DNA of 64,000 nt from Calothrix sp. NIES-3974 (GTDB lineage: Bacteria > Cyanobacteriota > Cyanobacteriia > Cyanobacteriales > Nostocaceae), in NCBI RefSeq assembly GCF_002368395.1, contig NZ_AP018254.1:3968001-4032000 (forward strand). The letters are read 5' to 3'. Numbering within the stretch: the stretch's first letter is position 1; each line of letters opens with the position of its first letter. Of this stretch, positions 53,427 to 62,691 are shown piece after piece. The translations under genes and the position numbers were made by a program. Below the pieces are notes generated by a model. That model did not search any database. It was not told the origin of the DNA and saw only the letters and a list, made by a program, of their open reading frames with translations.

Positions 53427-54944
53427 ATGATTAATTCTTCTTGCGATATTATTATCATTGGTGCGGGGATAGCTGGATTGAGTGCGGGTTGCTATGCACA
53501 GATGAACGGCTATCGCAGCGAAATTATGGAAATGCACAATCTCCCTGGTGGTTTGTGTACCGCGTGGAAGCGTCAGGGATATACCTTTGATGGTTGCATT
53601 CATTATCTATTTGGTTCGGGTAAAAATCAACCCTTTCATTCCATGTGGGAGGAACTGGGAGCAATTCAAGGACGCAAATTTGTCAACCATGATGAATTTA
53701 TGCGGGTGATTGCACCATCTGGACAAACCCTGATTGTTTATACCGACCCTGACCGACTGGAACATCATTTACTTGACTTCTCACCGCAGGATAGTAAATT
53801 AATTAAACAATTTTGTGCTGGTATCTGGGATTTTACTGAGTTTGATTTGTCCTTGCTGCAACAAAAGCCGAAAAATCTGATGAATTGGGGTGATTGGTGG
53901 CGATTAACGCGAAAAATGCTGCCATTTATGGGATTATTAACTCAATGGGGCCATATTTCTGCGCAAGAATTTGCTCAACGTTTCCACAACCCTTTTTTAA
54001 GGTCAGCCATTCCTCACATGTTTGCTTGGCCAAGTATTCCCATGATGGTGGGGATGTCTTTGCTTGCTTATATGTATAACAAAAATGCTGGTTTTCCCAT
54101 CGGAGCATCCTTGGAATTTGCGCGATCGCTGGAGCAACGTTATTTACAATTAGGTGGTAAAGTCCACTATTGTGCTCAGGTGGAACGGGTACTTGTGGAA
54201 AATAACCAAGCTGTGGGGGTGCGACTTTATGATAACCGCGAGTATTTTGCTGGTCGTGTTATTTCTGCTTGTGATGGACGGGGGACAATTTTTAATCTGT
54301 TGGGGGGAAAATACTTAAACCAGAAAATCAAAAAATTATATGATGGTCATCTCCCTGTCCATTCCCAATTGCAAGTTTCCCTGGGTGTTAACCGGGATTT
54401 GTCTCAGGAACCCCACTGGGTGACACATTTACTAGAAACACCGATTCTGATTGCCGGGGAAAACCGCTACGAAATTGGTGTCAAACACTACTGTTTTGAC
54501 CCTTCCCTCGCTCCACCAGGTAAATCGGTAATGATGGTAATGTTAAATACTCCCTATGATTACTGGCAGCGAATTTACGGACGTTCAATTTACAATGTGG
54601 AACAAATTCAGGAATCGCAAATCCTCATCGACCAATTAGCAGAGTTTTATCCGGGGATTAAAGCTGATATTGAATATGTTGATGTTGCCACACCCCTAAG
54701 TTACGAACGCTACACAGGTAATTGGCAAGGTTCTAGTTGTGGTTGGTTATTGACTAAGGAAACAATGGGTTTGATGATCGCTGGAATTGAGAAAAAATTG
54801 CCGGGTTTGGATAATTTTTATATGATTGGACAATGGTTAGAACCGGGTGGAAGTGTACCTGTGGTTGCAATGTCGGGACGTAATATTATCCAACAGATTT
54901 GTCATGAGGATCAAAGGGAATTTGTCACGACGGTTCCGGATTAA
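53427..54944 (+). CDS. Phytoene-desaturase/CrtISO-like FAD-dependent oxidoreductase
   Basis: A 505-residue flavoprotein (start at ATG 53427; TTG at 53403 would add eight residues). The N-terminal Rossmann motif is CDIIIIGAGIAGLSAGCYAQMNGY, with the following acidic position in SEIMEMHNLPGG. The C-terminal FAD motif is NFYMIGQWLEPGGSVPVVAMSGRNI. The pattern matches the COG1233 group with carotene isomerases, desaturases and related ketolases or retinol saturases. Which carotenoid or lipid is used is not clear. No other carotenoid gene is near. Confidence 0.85.
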   Translation: MINSSCDIIIIGAGIAGLSAGCYAQMNGYRSEIMEMHNLPGGLCTAWKRQGYTFDGCIHYLFGSGKNQPFHSMWEELGAIQGRKFVNHDEFMRVIAPSGQTLIVYTDPDRLEHHLLDFSPQDSKLIKQFCAGIWDFTEFDLSLLQQKPKNLMNWGDWWRLTRKMLPFMGLLTQWGHISAQEFAQRFHNPFLRSAIPHMFAWPSIPMMVGMSLLAYMYNKNAGFPIGASLEFARSLEQRYLQLGGKVHYCAQVERVLVENNQAVGVRLYDNREYFAGRVISACDGRGTIFNLLGGKYLNQKIKKLYDGHLPVHSQLQVSLGVNRDLSQEPHWVTHLLETPILIAGENRYEIGVKHYCFDPSLAPPGKSVMMVMLNTPYDYWQRIYGRSIYNVEQIQESQILIDQLAEFYPGIKADIEYVDVATPLSYERYTGNWQGSSCGWLLTKETMGLMIAGIEKKLPGLDNFYMIGQWLEPGGSVPVVAMSGRNIIQQICHEDQREFVTTVPD

Positions 54945-55004
54945 AAGAATGCAGGAAATAGGAGACAGGATTCAGGATGCATTGAAAATATCTGGAAACA
55001 TAAC

Positions 55005-55025
55005 AGACGTAGCACTGCTACGTCT
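55005..55025. repeat. Dispersed hairpin (AGACGTAGC arms)
   Basis: AGACGTAGC, three bases, GCTACGTCT, followed by CTACGAGAAATTTGG. This matches the unit at 9317-9337 both in the stem and in the downstream CTACGA-AATTT. Confidence 0.7.
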
Positions 55026-55080
55026 CTACGAGAAATTTGGTAATGCTGTTAATGTTTCCCTAAATCGATACACCTATATA

Positions 55081-55473
55081 TCAAATCATGCGTCGCATCG
55101 AGAAAAAAATCACAGGAGCGATCGCAGTCCAAATCAGGACTAAAATCCACACCCGTCCCGCAAGGATATTGTAATCTGCAAGTAGTTTGCTCCAGGGATT
55201 ATGCATCACATAATGACCAAAGAGGAATTCAAATGCCAGGGTTAATCCTAACCAGATGAAGCCAATTATAAAAGCTTGCGAGGTGGAGTGGATTGGCCAA
55301 ATACTTGTAATTAACCAAATATATAAACCTAATGCGAATATTCCCGTCAGGGTTGATAATTGATGAGCGCGAAGTTCTCCAAGATATTTTGCGTAGGTAT
55401 ATTCACGTATCCCCGCATTGATAATCGCAATTAATACCATTGGCAACCATGCCAAAATATAACGCCAAATCAT
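55081..55473 (-). CDS. Four-helix integral membrane protein, unknown function
   Basis: A 130-residue protein with about four membrane helices (MIWRYILAWLPMVLIAIINAGI, TGIFALGLYIWLITSIW, AFIIGFIWLGLTLAFEFLFG, VWILVLIWTAIAPVIFFSM). Conserved-looking loop residues include REYTYAKYLG and FGHYVMHNPWSKLLADYNILAGR. Similar small membrane proteins are found in many bacteria, without known function. It is tail to tail with the flavoprotein gene. Confidence 0.7.
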   Translation of the reverse strand: MIWRYILAWLPMVLIAIINAGIREYTYAKYLGELRAHQLSTLTGIFALGLYIWLITSIWPIHSTSQAFIIGFIWLGLTLAFEFLFGHYVMHNPWSKLLADYNILAGRVWILVLIWTAIAPVIFFSMRRMI

Positions 55474-55684
55474 TGATTTACACCTCTGATAAATGTAATT
55501 TAATTGCTTTTTTTAAGTTATTTTCTAGAGTTATTTTTTTCAGCAAGGATATAGATATTACTTTCAAGTAAACAGGAAATAGCCGTCATATACTACACAC
55601 ACTAGAACTTAATCAAAGTTGATTTTTAGCACACCCCATTCCCTACTCCCTACTCCCTATTTTTAAGTTACTCGATGGAGTTTT

Positions 55685-56476
55685 TTACCCAAATTGAGTC
55701 AATGCTAATCTAGCAAAAGCAAGTGAAGCAAAACCCATTACAGCAAATAAGCCAACCATAAAAGGGTCGATAGTTTGACCGAATTGGGGCTTTAATAATT
55801 CACCGAAAAAGACGGAAACACCCAATGTTCCAGCTTTAATAAGAATAACTGGTGCAAGCAAATCGCCAAATGGTTTCCGATGTAAAAGTAAAACCGCACA
55901 AATTGCTAATAATGGTAAGAAAAACGCCAAGTCCAGGACAAAAACCGTATTGACTCCTGACTGGAGACCACTCCCAATCGCTGGTAGAATTTGGGATAAC
56001 CACACGATATTAAATAATGTGAACAAAAATAATAAATATATGGCGATCACCCTCCGGGGTTTACTGCGTTCTGTAATCCTTTGGTAGTAATCTAAATTCA
56101 CATGGGCAAAGAAAATAATCACGGTATAAACAGTTAAACCGACAATCGCAATATAAGCAAGGAAAAACTGATTATAAATCGCATCTAACGCGTAAAGTGC
56201 ATATCCATAAAATAAATATCCCAACAAACCGAGCCAAATCAACCAAGCGCGATTTACACCCCTTTGAATTGCGATCGCACAAACAACTATCCCCAGAGAA
56301 GCAATAACAGAAATTATATCCTGGCTGATTGCTCCTGGTAAAATCTGCGATGGTGTAAATGGTAGATATATCTGGGGAGATAAAATACCACCCCAGGACA
56401 CGATAAATGCGATCGCGCTGGTTAAACCGGATAGCATTAATAGCAAAGTTTGGTATTTTGATGGTATCACAATCAA
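55685..56476 (-). CDS. Polytopic membrane protein, unknown function
   Basis: A 263-residue protein with about eight membrane helices (for example LLLMLSGLTSAIAFIVSWGG, IISVIASLGIVVCAIAI, LIWLGLLGYLFYGYALYAL, FFLAYIAIVGLTVYTVIIFFA, LFTLFNIVWLSQIL). No transporter or enzyme signature was recognised. It lies 28 bases from the next minus-strand gene (56505-56894), which is upstream and probably shares a transcript with it. Confidence 0.7.
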   Translation of the reverse strand: MIVIPSKYQTLLLMLSGLTSAIAFIVSWGGILSPQIYLPFTPSQILPGAISQDIISVIASLGIVVCAIAIQRGVNRAWLIWLGLLGYLFYGYALYALDAIYNQFFLAYIAIVGLTVYTVIIFFAHVNLDYYQRITERSKPRRVIAIYLLFLFTLFNIVWLSQILPAIGSGLQSGVNTVFVLDLAFFLPLLAICAVLLLHRKPFGDLLAPVILIKAGTLGVSVFFGELLKPQFGQTIDPFMVGLFAVMGFASLAFARLALTQFG

Positions 56477-56504
56477 CTATCCCCCCATACCGACTTACCT
56501 ATAT

Positions 56505-56894
56505 TTACTGATTTTGGTAGTCAGGAAAATATGGCAAATTACGCACCATCTCCAGAGCTTCTAGAGCTTTGTAATTTCCTTTTTGCAAAATTATTGGTCG
56601 ATCCGGTTGACGGACAATTTCTACTTGTACAAAGACATTATCTACTGAACTAATATTGACAAATACTTGGAAACGATGGGGATTACCTGTCCCCAATTTG
56701 ACTAAATTTTCTTGCAGTGACCACCGATTAGGATTAGTTTCGATTGTTTTAAAATTACGATATACCAAATGACGCAGCAACTCCGTTATCACCTCATTGG
56801 GATTTTGTAGGTTTAATTCCCGATTCAGGGGAATTCTGTCTCGAAGTAAGCTGGTATCTTCTTCCGATGTCAGAGTTAAACGTTCTAGCAACAT
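56505..56894 (-). CDS. Small soluble protein, unknown function
   Basis: A 129-residue protein without a signal peptide, beginning LLERLTLTSEEDTSLLRDRIPLNREL, with a beta-rich middle (RFQVFVNISSVDNVFVQVEIVRQ) and a helix near the end (YKALEALEMVRNLPYF). It looks like a single globular domain, but I cannot name it. It stands upstream of the polytopic membrane protein gene. Confidence 0.55.
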   Translation of the reverse strand: MLLERLTLTSEEDTSLLRDRIPLNRELNLQNPNEVITELLRHLVYRNFKTIETNPNRWSLQENLVKLGTGNPHRFQVFVNISSVDNVFVQVEIVRQPDRPIILQKGNYKALEALEMVRNLPYFPDYQNQ

Positions 56895-57220
56895 AATCTT
56901 TCATCCCTCTATTTATATTTGGTTTCTGATTGGTTTTTTTACTACTTGCAGTCTAGAACACAAAGATGAGGAAGTTGTGAAGATGGAGACTTGGAAAAAT
57001 TCAAGTCTAACCAGGTGAAATAAACTTGAGCAAGTGAGTTACAGCAATCCTATTTAAGTCATGAAAAATAGCGTGCTAATGACTGGTGACTGTTAACCGT
57101 TAACAACCCTATATCTAAGATTTCACAAATCCCGCTCGGACTGCTGTATGAGCTTGGTAAAACTGGAACCGTCTGATTAATAGATAATAATTTGATAACA
57201 GTTCCAGTTCTTTTTTTAGA
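56895..57220. other. Intergenic stretch, nothing recognised
   Basis: About 330 bases, AT-rich. A pair of similar pieces, AACTGGAACCGTCTGATTAATAGATAAT and AACAGTTCCAGTTC at 57158-57210, can form an imperfect hairpin (GGAACCG... with ...GTTCC) that may terminate the minus-strand gene at 57221. No gene is supported. Confidence 0.4.
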
Positions 57221-57838
57221 CTAGATAACTACCATCCAAGCTTCCCATTCCTTTTGATTAAATGAATAGAAAACATCACTTTGTGGTTCAACGAGATAAA
57301 CCTTGTTGTCAGTGTAAGAATAGAAAATATTCACAGAATGACCCCAATAGGGAGGTTCTTTTGAACCATACCAAATAGTTCCAAAAGCAATTCCCGGGAA
57401 AAATCCGCTCACATTACCTTGGAGAACTTCCGAAAAGTCATCACAATCAAAAACTTCGGGAATCCAAACACGCAAGTTGGTATTATCAAAGTTTCTCATG
57501 AACTCATACAGTTCCCAAATAGTATAACCAGTGTAACTGCTGTCGGAAATATGTAAGCAATAACCACCAGTACCTAATGCTGTTTTCACTGCATTAACGA
57601 CATTCACACCTGCAACATTTGGTCTAGTTCCGTAAGCACTTTTCATTTCACCAACAGGAGCAGGGTTTTTATCAAAATCGAAAATTTCCACTCCACTTTG
57701 TAGATATGGAGGAGATGTTGGTTCGTTATAATCTCTCAGGATAATTGTTGGCTCTTCTTTCTTTAATGACTCCGCAAAATCTCTCATGGTTGTAGCGGAG
57801 GGAGCAATTTGTTTTAATTCTTCAATTTGCATATACAT
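57221..57838 (-). CDS. Possible papain-like-fold cysteine peptidase domain protein
   Basis: A 205-residue protein without a signal peptide. In the second half the blocks RVWIPEVFDCDDFSEVLQG, YWGHSVNIFY and KVYLVEPQSDVFY place a Cys before a helix, a His at a strand start and an acidic or polar residue in the next strand. This order fits a papain-like fold such as in the peptidase part of some bacterial and fungal agglutinins. The N-terminal 60 residues are not recognised. The start at 57838 has AGAGG about nine bases upstream, a plausible ribosome-binding site. The peptidase idea is inference from the three motifs alone. Confidence 0.5.
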   Translation of the reverse strand: MYMQIEELKQIAPSATTMRDFAESLKKEEPTIILRDYNEPTSPPYLQSGVEIFDFDKNPAPVGEMKSAYGTRPNVAGVNVVNAVKTALGTGGYCLHISDSSYTGYTIWELYEFMRNFDNTNLRVWIPEVFDCDDFSEVLQGNVSGFFPGIAFGTIWYGSKEPPYWGHSVNIFYSYTDNKVYLVEPQSDVFYSFNQKEWEAWMVVI

Positions 57839-57981
57839 ATTTGACCTCTTTGTTTTTATTGATGAAAAATTTGATTTTTTTTTATCAACCTATTCAGTGT
57901 TGATAATTTCATCATGACAAGAATTAGTTCCATGAACAATACGATGATCTGCGAAGGTGATTATTAAGATTTTGTAATAAA

Positions 57982-58641
57982 TTATCCCTTGATTAATCCC
58001 AGCTTTTCTAAAGCCACCATCACCGCACCCGTTCGAGTTTGTACATCTAGTTTTTCGTAAATATGTTCTAGATGTTTACGTACTGTCCCCTCTCCACAAC
58101 CTAGAACTTTGGCAATTCCAGCATTGCTTTTATCCTTGCTAATCCAGTACAAAACTTCTGCTTCACGTTTTGTTAGTCCTAATAATTCTAAAGTTGCGAT
58201 TGAAAATGCAAGTAGTTCTTGTTCTTCTAGAAGTAATAAGTGATTGCTACTCCTGGAATTAGGAATTAGTTTGATAATTAATTTAGATTTTTCTTGCTCC
58301 ATGCAGAAATATCTGGGAGATAATAAGGCAATTTTGTGAGATTGAAGTTGAGAGATTTGCTGTTTGAACCAGCGCTTTAAAATTTCTGGTAATGCATAGA
58401 TGTTGTGGCAAATAAAATATTTTTGTAATAATTCTTTAGCTGTTGGAGTGATGAATTTCACTTGTCCATCTTCTGTGAGATGAATCGTAGCTTGTTGAAT
58501 TAAAGATTGCTGAAATTGTTGGGCTATGAGTTGAATTTGACTGCATTCTAGATGATTTTCTGCTGTTTCCAAGAAGTTTATACATAAAAGGTACAGAATA
58601 CAGCGATCGCAATTTGATGAAATTTCCTGTTTCAATTCCAT
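57982..58641 (-). CDS. LuxR-family transcriptional regulator
   Basis: A regulator with a C-terminal LuxR helix-turn-helix (LLGLTKREAEVLYWISKDKSNAGIAKVLGCGEGTVRKHLEHIYEKLDVQTRTGAVM). The N-terminal part of about 150 residues may be a PAS-like sensor (TIHLTEDGQVKFITPTAKELLQKYF); no receiver-domain aspartate was found. The start at 58641 is favoured by GAGG just upstream, while 58665 and 58704 are also possible. It is upstream of the peptidase-like gene on the same strand and could regulate it. Confidence 0.85.
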   Translation of the reverse strand: MELKQEISSNCDRCILYLLCINFLETAENHLECSQIQLIAQQFQQSLIQQATIHLTEDGQVKFITPTAKELLQKYFICHNIYALPEILKRWFKQQISQLQSHKIALLSPRYFCMEQEKSKLIIKLIPNSRSSNHLLLLEEQELLAFSIATLELLGLTKREAEVLYWISKDKSNAGIAKVLGCGEGTVRKHLEHIYEKLDVQTRTGAVMVALEKLGLIKG

Positions 58642-59318
58642 GAAGTCCTCTGCTATTGCTAACATGACTAACTTAAACACAAAAAAGTAAACTAACAGCA
58701 CCATCTCATTGGTCGAATCAATGTATCAGTAAATATGCGCAAATCTTTCCCTTGGCTTTACCAGATAATGGAAAAGTCAATGACACCAAATTATGTGTGG
58801 AATTTTTTAACTGATTGAGTTTGTAGATGCAGCGCATAAACGATGAGCGGATTCCCTGTAATTCCGCATACCGTCGTTATCTTAAATACTTTGTCTCGAT
58901 TTCCAGGTTAGGAGAAAAATGTGAGGATTTCATGAAGAAATTAGTTTTTTAAGTCAAAAATAATACTTTTTGCCGGAGGAAATTAACGTCTTTTGAGGAA
59001 AGATTTTTGACAAGACTATCATTTTCCATTGACTAAAGCCAACAAGACAAGCAAAAAACGCGGAGAAAGGTAATTTTAAAAACAATTACTAAAAAATCGA
59101 GCGCATTACTTGTAATCACCATAATTTAAGTATAATTTAAAACATTATTGCTATAAGTGTAAATAATTGATATGTATAACTTTAATTATCTAAACTAATT
59201 ACTCAAACTGATTGAGATGTTAGTTTTGAGCAAAAATTGGGATTAATAAAATCAGTGAATAAGGGTGCATGGACTGTTACTTTTCTCAGTTTAATGATGT
59301 TACATCCGGTAAAAACAA
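58642..59318. other. Divergent regulatory region upstream of the SLH protein gene
   Basis: About 680 bases, very AT-rich, between the divergent LuxR and SLH genes. No repeat of the dispersed families was noticed, in contrast to most spaces in this window. A long 5' leader for the SLH gene is plausible. No specific operator or riboswitch was recognised. Confidence 0.4.
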
Positions 59319-61304
59319 ATGAATAAAAGTTACCTATCATTTTTTGGAAAATTAGTTTTAATTAGTGCTTATTTAGCAGCTTTTGCACCAATTTCTTCTG
59401 CACTAGCTGTGTCAAAATCAATTAATTCAGCCTCAGAAACTATCCAGTCATCGACAGAAAATCCATTAATTATTGCCGGAAATGATGATGATGACGATGA
59501 CGATGATGACGATGATGATGATAAAAACAGAAATGTCGGTGTGAAGCTCAAAAAACCAGTTAAAACCGCCATCCTGAGTGATATTTCTCGACGGACTGGT
59601 TTAGCTGCATCTAGTTTACGAATCGTCAAAGCAGAGCGACAAATTTGGACTAATGATTGCTTTAATCTAAAGGTAGAAAGTGTTTGCAACCAAGGTAGAC
59701 AAAATGGTTGGCAAGTCGTTGTGAGCAACGACCAGGAAATGTGGGTATATCGAACCAACCAATCTGGAAGCGTTGTCAGGTTAGATGAAGAGTCAACCCG
59801 AATTGCATCAGCTGCGATCGCAAGAAGTGTGATGATTCGTGAACGTATTTCTAGTCGTTCATCAACGACTGCGATCGCAACACAGGAAACTATTAGCAGC
59901 AGTAGTACGAATCAAGTAGTTACTACTAGCAATAGTGCGATCGCCACCTCTGAGGTGGATGCGAGTAAAACGGTTTCAGGGGAAAACACAGTCCAAATCA
60001 GTGCTGCAAATGTTTCTCTGCGTAATCGCAAACCTGGTTTTACCTTAGCAATTTTACAGCCAGCCAATAATTTCAGTGATGTAATTGCTCGTATTTCAGT
60101 GAAGAAAAAACGTGGTAATAAGTACCACAAGGAAAGATTTGTTGGTGATTACCAATATCGAATTCAACAAACAGCTAGCTTTGTGAATGGAGTGAAAGCT
60201 GGTGATATCGTTGTCGTGCGACTATACGATAAACAAAACCGCTTTATTGGTTACACTGAATTTGAATGCTTACAAGCCAATACGGTAGTAAACCTAGTTT
60301 TATCGAATAATCCTTCTGGATATAAAGTTGTGCGGACTGTGTATGGAATCGATCGCAATTTTGATGGTTCCATCGACACAGACGCAACTGTCTACGATTA
60401 CTTTACCCAAGTCAGTGGAGAAAAAGTTACTTTCCTCCAGAGTGCAAGTCAAATCCAAACCAATCAATTTCAGGTAAGTAGTTTACGTACCATTGCGACT
60501 AATGCCATTTATCCCCTTGCTTTACGTCAAGGTGTAGCTGCGGTGATGGGTAGATCCATTAGTGCTTTTAACACAAATTTAGCTAGAGCTTTGCAGGTTA
60601 CTCCCGGTAATTTAGTCAAAATTAATCAGATTAGTGCTAATAATATCCAAGATTTAGCCCAAGCAATGATAGAATACCGGGAAGTTGGAGTTGCACGGGG
60701 AATTCAGGTAAAATTTACTGATGTTCCTAGTAACCACTGGGCAAAAGACTTCATCGCCGAATTATCAGCAATGGAAATCATTGAAGGTTTTCCCGATGGT
60801 AAATTCCGTCCGGATGAAAAAGTCACCCGCGCTCAATTTGCAGCCATGTTAAGCCAAGGATTTGCCAAAGCGAAACGTCGTCAAGCAAGAAGATTTGTGG
60901 ATGTTTCCACTAGTAACTGGGCTTACAGTGCAATTCAAGAAGCTTATCAAATGGGCTTTTTAGAAGCTGATGGCAATCGTTTCCAACCTCAACAAAGCCT
61001 CTCCCGTCTAGAAACATTACTGGCGATCGCCAGAGGTTTAAACTACACTCCCAGTGGTTCTACGGAGGCAATTTTATCAGTGTATCAAGATGCTGCCATG
61101 ATTCGCAGTGATATTAGAAATGCGATCGCGGCTTTAACGGAAAGAGGAATTGTCGCTAATTACCCCAATGTCTACACATTAGATAGCGATAAGGTGGCAA
61201 CCCGTGCGGAAGTTTGCGCTCTACTCTATCGAGCTTTGGTCAGTACTGGTGATGTGATGGATATTTCCTCTCCCTATACCATTGGTGAAAGGAATGATGA
61301 TTAA
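59319..61304 (+). CDS. SLH-domain surface/outer-membrane-associated protein with poly-Asp tract
   Basis: A 661-residue exported protein. A signal peptide (FFGKLVLISAYLAAFAPISSALA) is followed by a run of 13 aspartates (about residues 55-67). Next come a domain with two Cys (WTNDCFNLKVESVCNQG), a Ser/Thr-rich linker, a middle beta-rich domain (GFTLAILQPANNFSDVIARISVKK), and two to three S-layer homology repeats at the C terminus (FTDVPSNHWAKDFIAELSAMEIIEGFPDGKFRPDEKVTRAQFAAML, then FVDVSTSNWAYSAIQEAYQMGF). The SLH part should bind the peptidoglycan or its polymer. The acid run may bind Ca2+. Confidence 0.88.
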   Translation: MNKSYLSFFGKLVLISAYLAAFAPISSALAVSKSINSASETIQSSTENPLIIAGNDDDDDDDDDDDDDKNRNVGVKLKKPVKTAILSDISRRTGLAASSLRIVKAERQIWTNDCFNLKVESVCNQGRQNGWQVVVSNDQEMWVYRTNQSGSVVRLDEESTRIASAAIARSVMIRERISSRSSTTAIATQETISSSSTNQVVTTSNSAIATSEVDASKTVSGENTVQISAANVSLRNRKPGFTLAILQPANNFSDVIARISVKKKRGNKYHKERFVGDYQYRIQQTASFVNGVKAGDIVVVRLYDKQNRFIGYTEFECLQANTVVNLVLSNNPSGYKVVRTVYGIDRNFDGSIDTDATVYDYFTQVSGEKVTFLQSASQIQTNQFQVSSLRTIATNAIYPLALRQGVAAVMGRSISAFNTNLARALQVTPGNLVKINQISANNIQDLAQAMIEYREVGVARGIQVKFTDVPSNHWAKDFIAELSAMEIIEGFPDGKFRPDEKVTRAQFAAMLSQGFAKAKRRQARRFVDVSTSNWAYSAIQEAYQMGFLEADGNRFQPQQSLSRLETLLAIARGLNYTPSGSTEAILSVYQDAAMIRSDIRNAIAALTERGIVANYPNVYTLDSDKVATRAEVCALLYRALVSTGDVMDISSPYTIGERNDD

Positions 61305-62073
61305 ATATAAATTCTAAATATCGCCTATTTAATAGGTAGTTAATAGTAGGGTGTTGATTTTTGACTGGTGATTCGATAGTTCACCTGTCTAATCACACCT
61401 TAATATTATTTTAGATTTTGGATTACTCTTCAGTCGATCCGCTAGCCTAAAGGTATGGCTTTCGCCAACGCGTCTATGGATTTTAGATTACCTTTTTTGT
61501 CCACTCAATCTCGTTATCAGTCAAAAAACTACTGTACCCGCATTTCTCACAAAACCGTAAAACTTACAGGGAAGAGGGAGTACAAACGACCTGTCGGTTT
61601 GTCTGTACAGGGAGTAGAAGGAAAATCAATCCGTTACTCAAGGCTGACAACATATATCATTTACGATAATGCTTGCTACATATTAAGGGCTGTAACCGTT
61701 GGTTATTCTAGTTTCATTTATTTCAAAATACAAGAGAATCGATATTAATCGTAAGAAATCCAGGATTTCACCCAAATTTTGCGATATTTTCTTCCCCGAC
61801 ACCTAAAAGCTTCCCTTCAGGTATCAACCATCTCAAGTAAAACGATATAACGGGTTGATTCTTCTACTACTCCCTAGTGTGATGTTTATGGATTGACAAA
61901 CCACTAGTCTAGGGTAGACTACCAGTGTAGAATAAGCCAGTATATACACTATCACCAATGGTTTTAGTTAGATTGGGAAATTCCCAGCAAATAACTGATG
62001 CCAAGCGGCGAAATGTTGTTTAAAATCTGTGGAAATCATCAATTGATTCCAGTCTCAAATCTATTCTATTTTT
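61305..62073. other. Intergenic stretch with a MITE-like unit
   Basis: About 770 bases. A GC-rich block (CAGTCGATCCGCTAGCC ... GCTTTCGCCAACGCG) lies at 61432-61475 and a TTTGTGAG-family repeat at 61535-61770. The 97-residue frame at 61455-61748 falls on these and is not accepted. The remainder is AT-rich without recognised signals. Confidence 0.55.
61535..61770 (+). repeat. MITE-like dispersed repeat (TTTGTGAG family)
   Basis: It begins ACCCGCATTTCTCACAAAACCGTAAAACTTACAGG and contains a hairpin-type unit (ACAAACGACCTGTCGGTTTGT). It continues GAAGGAAAATCAATCCGTTACTCAAGGCTGAC and ends CGTAAGAAATCCAGGATTTC. The order of blocks is the same as at 31681-31797, with an inserted stretch before the right end. 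Confidence 0.6.
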
Positions 62074-62691
62074 TTGATATTTACCTTGACATCCTCGTTT
62101 TATCATCAATCACAACAGGAACCTCCCCCCGCGCTGATTAGCGAACCAAAATGTCAATTCCAGGTTCGTTTCGCTCAGTATGAGGATTTGGACGCGATCG
62201 CCCAAATAATTGCCGAAAGTTTCCACTCCTCCCAAGGTTTCTGGGGTTGGACTTTTCCCCTCCTACGTTTGGGTATCTCGGAAGATTTAAAGCATAGAGT
62301 CACCTCTACAAAGCCACATCAAGCTTGCTTGGTCGCAATTGACACCAATTACTCCCATGATATACCCATTGGAACGGTGGAACTAGGACTACGTTACAGC
62401 GATCGCTGGACACAGTTAGGTCGCAGCTATCCCTATCTATCGAATTTAGCTGTCCATCCCCAATATCGCCGACGTGGAGTTGCATCTGGTCTCCTGCAAC
62501 GTAGTGAGGAATTAGTCAGAGAATGGGGTTTTCAAGATATATATTTACACGTTCTAGAGAAAAATCAACAAGCTCGTCAACTCTATTTTAAACAAGGATA
62601 TCGGGTTCACCAGGAAATGGAAGCTCAATCGATTTTTTGTATTTGGCAACGCTCTCAGCAAATATTTTTACACAAATATCTACCAAACTGA
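62074..62691 (+). CDS. GNAT-family N-acetyltransferase
   Basis: A protein of up to 205 residues (TTG at 62074; no ribosome-binding site clearly decides the start). The GNAT core is visible as FQVRFAQYEDLDAIAQIIAESF, then GTVELGL, YLSNLAVHPQYRRRGVASGLLQRSEELVREWG and YLHVLEKNQQARQLYFKQGYRV, with the acetyl-CoA loop RRRGVASGL. About 25 Pro/Gln-rich residues precede the domain. The substrate is unknown. The motif spacing resembles RimI-like protein acetyltransferases, but that is not proof. Confidence 0.85.
   Translation: MIFTLTSSFYHQSQQEPPPALISEPKCQFQVRFAQYEDLDAIAQIIAESFHSSQGFWGWTFPLLRLGISEDLKHRVTSTKPHQACLVAIDTNYSHDIPIGTVELGLRYSDRWTQLGRSYPYLSNLAVHPQYRRRGVASGLLQRSEELVREWGFQDIYLHVLEKNQQARQLYFKQGYRVHQEMEAQSIFCIWQRSQQIFLHKYLPN

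Noticed and set aside
61455-61748. 97-residue frame behind the SLH protein gene
   Set aside because: It covers a GC-rich dispersed block and a MITE-like repeat; other copies of the repeat do not conserve the frame.
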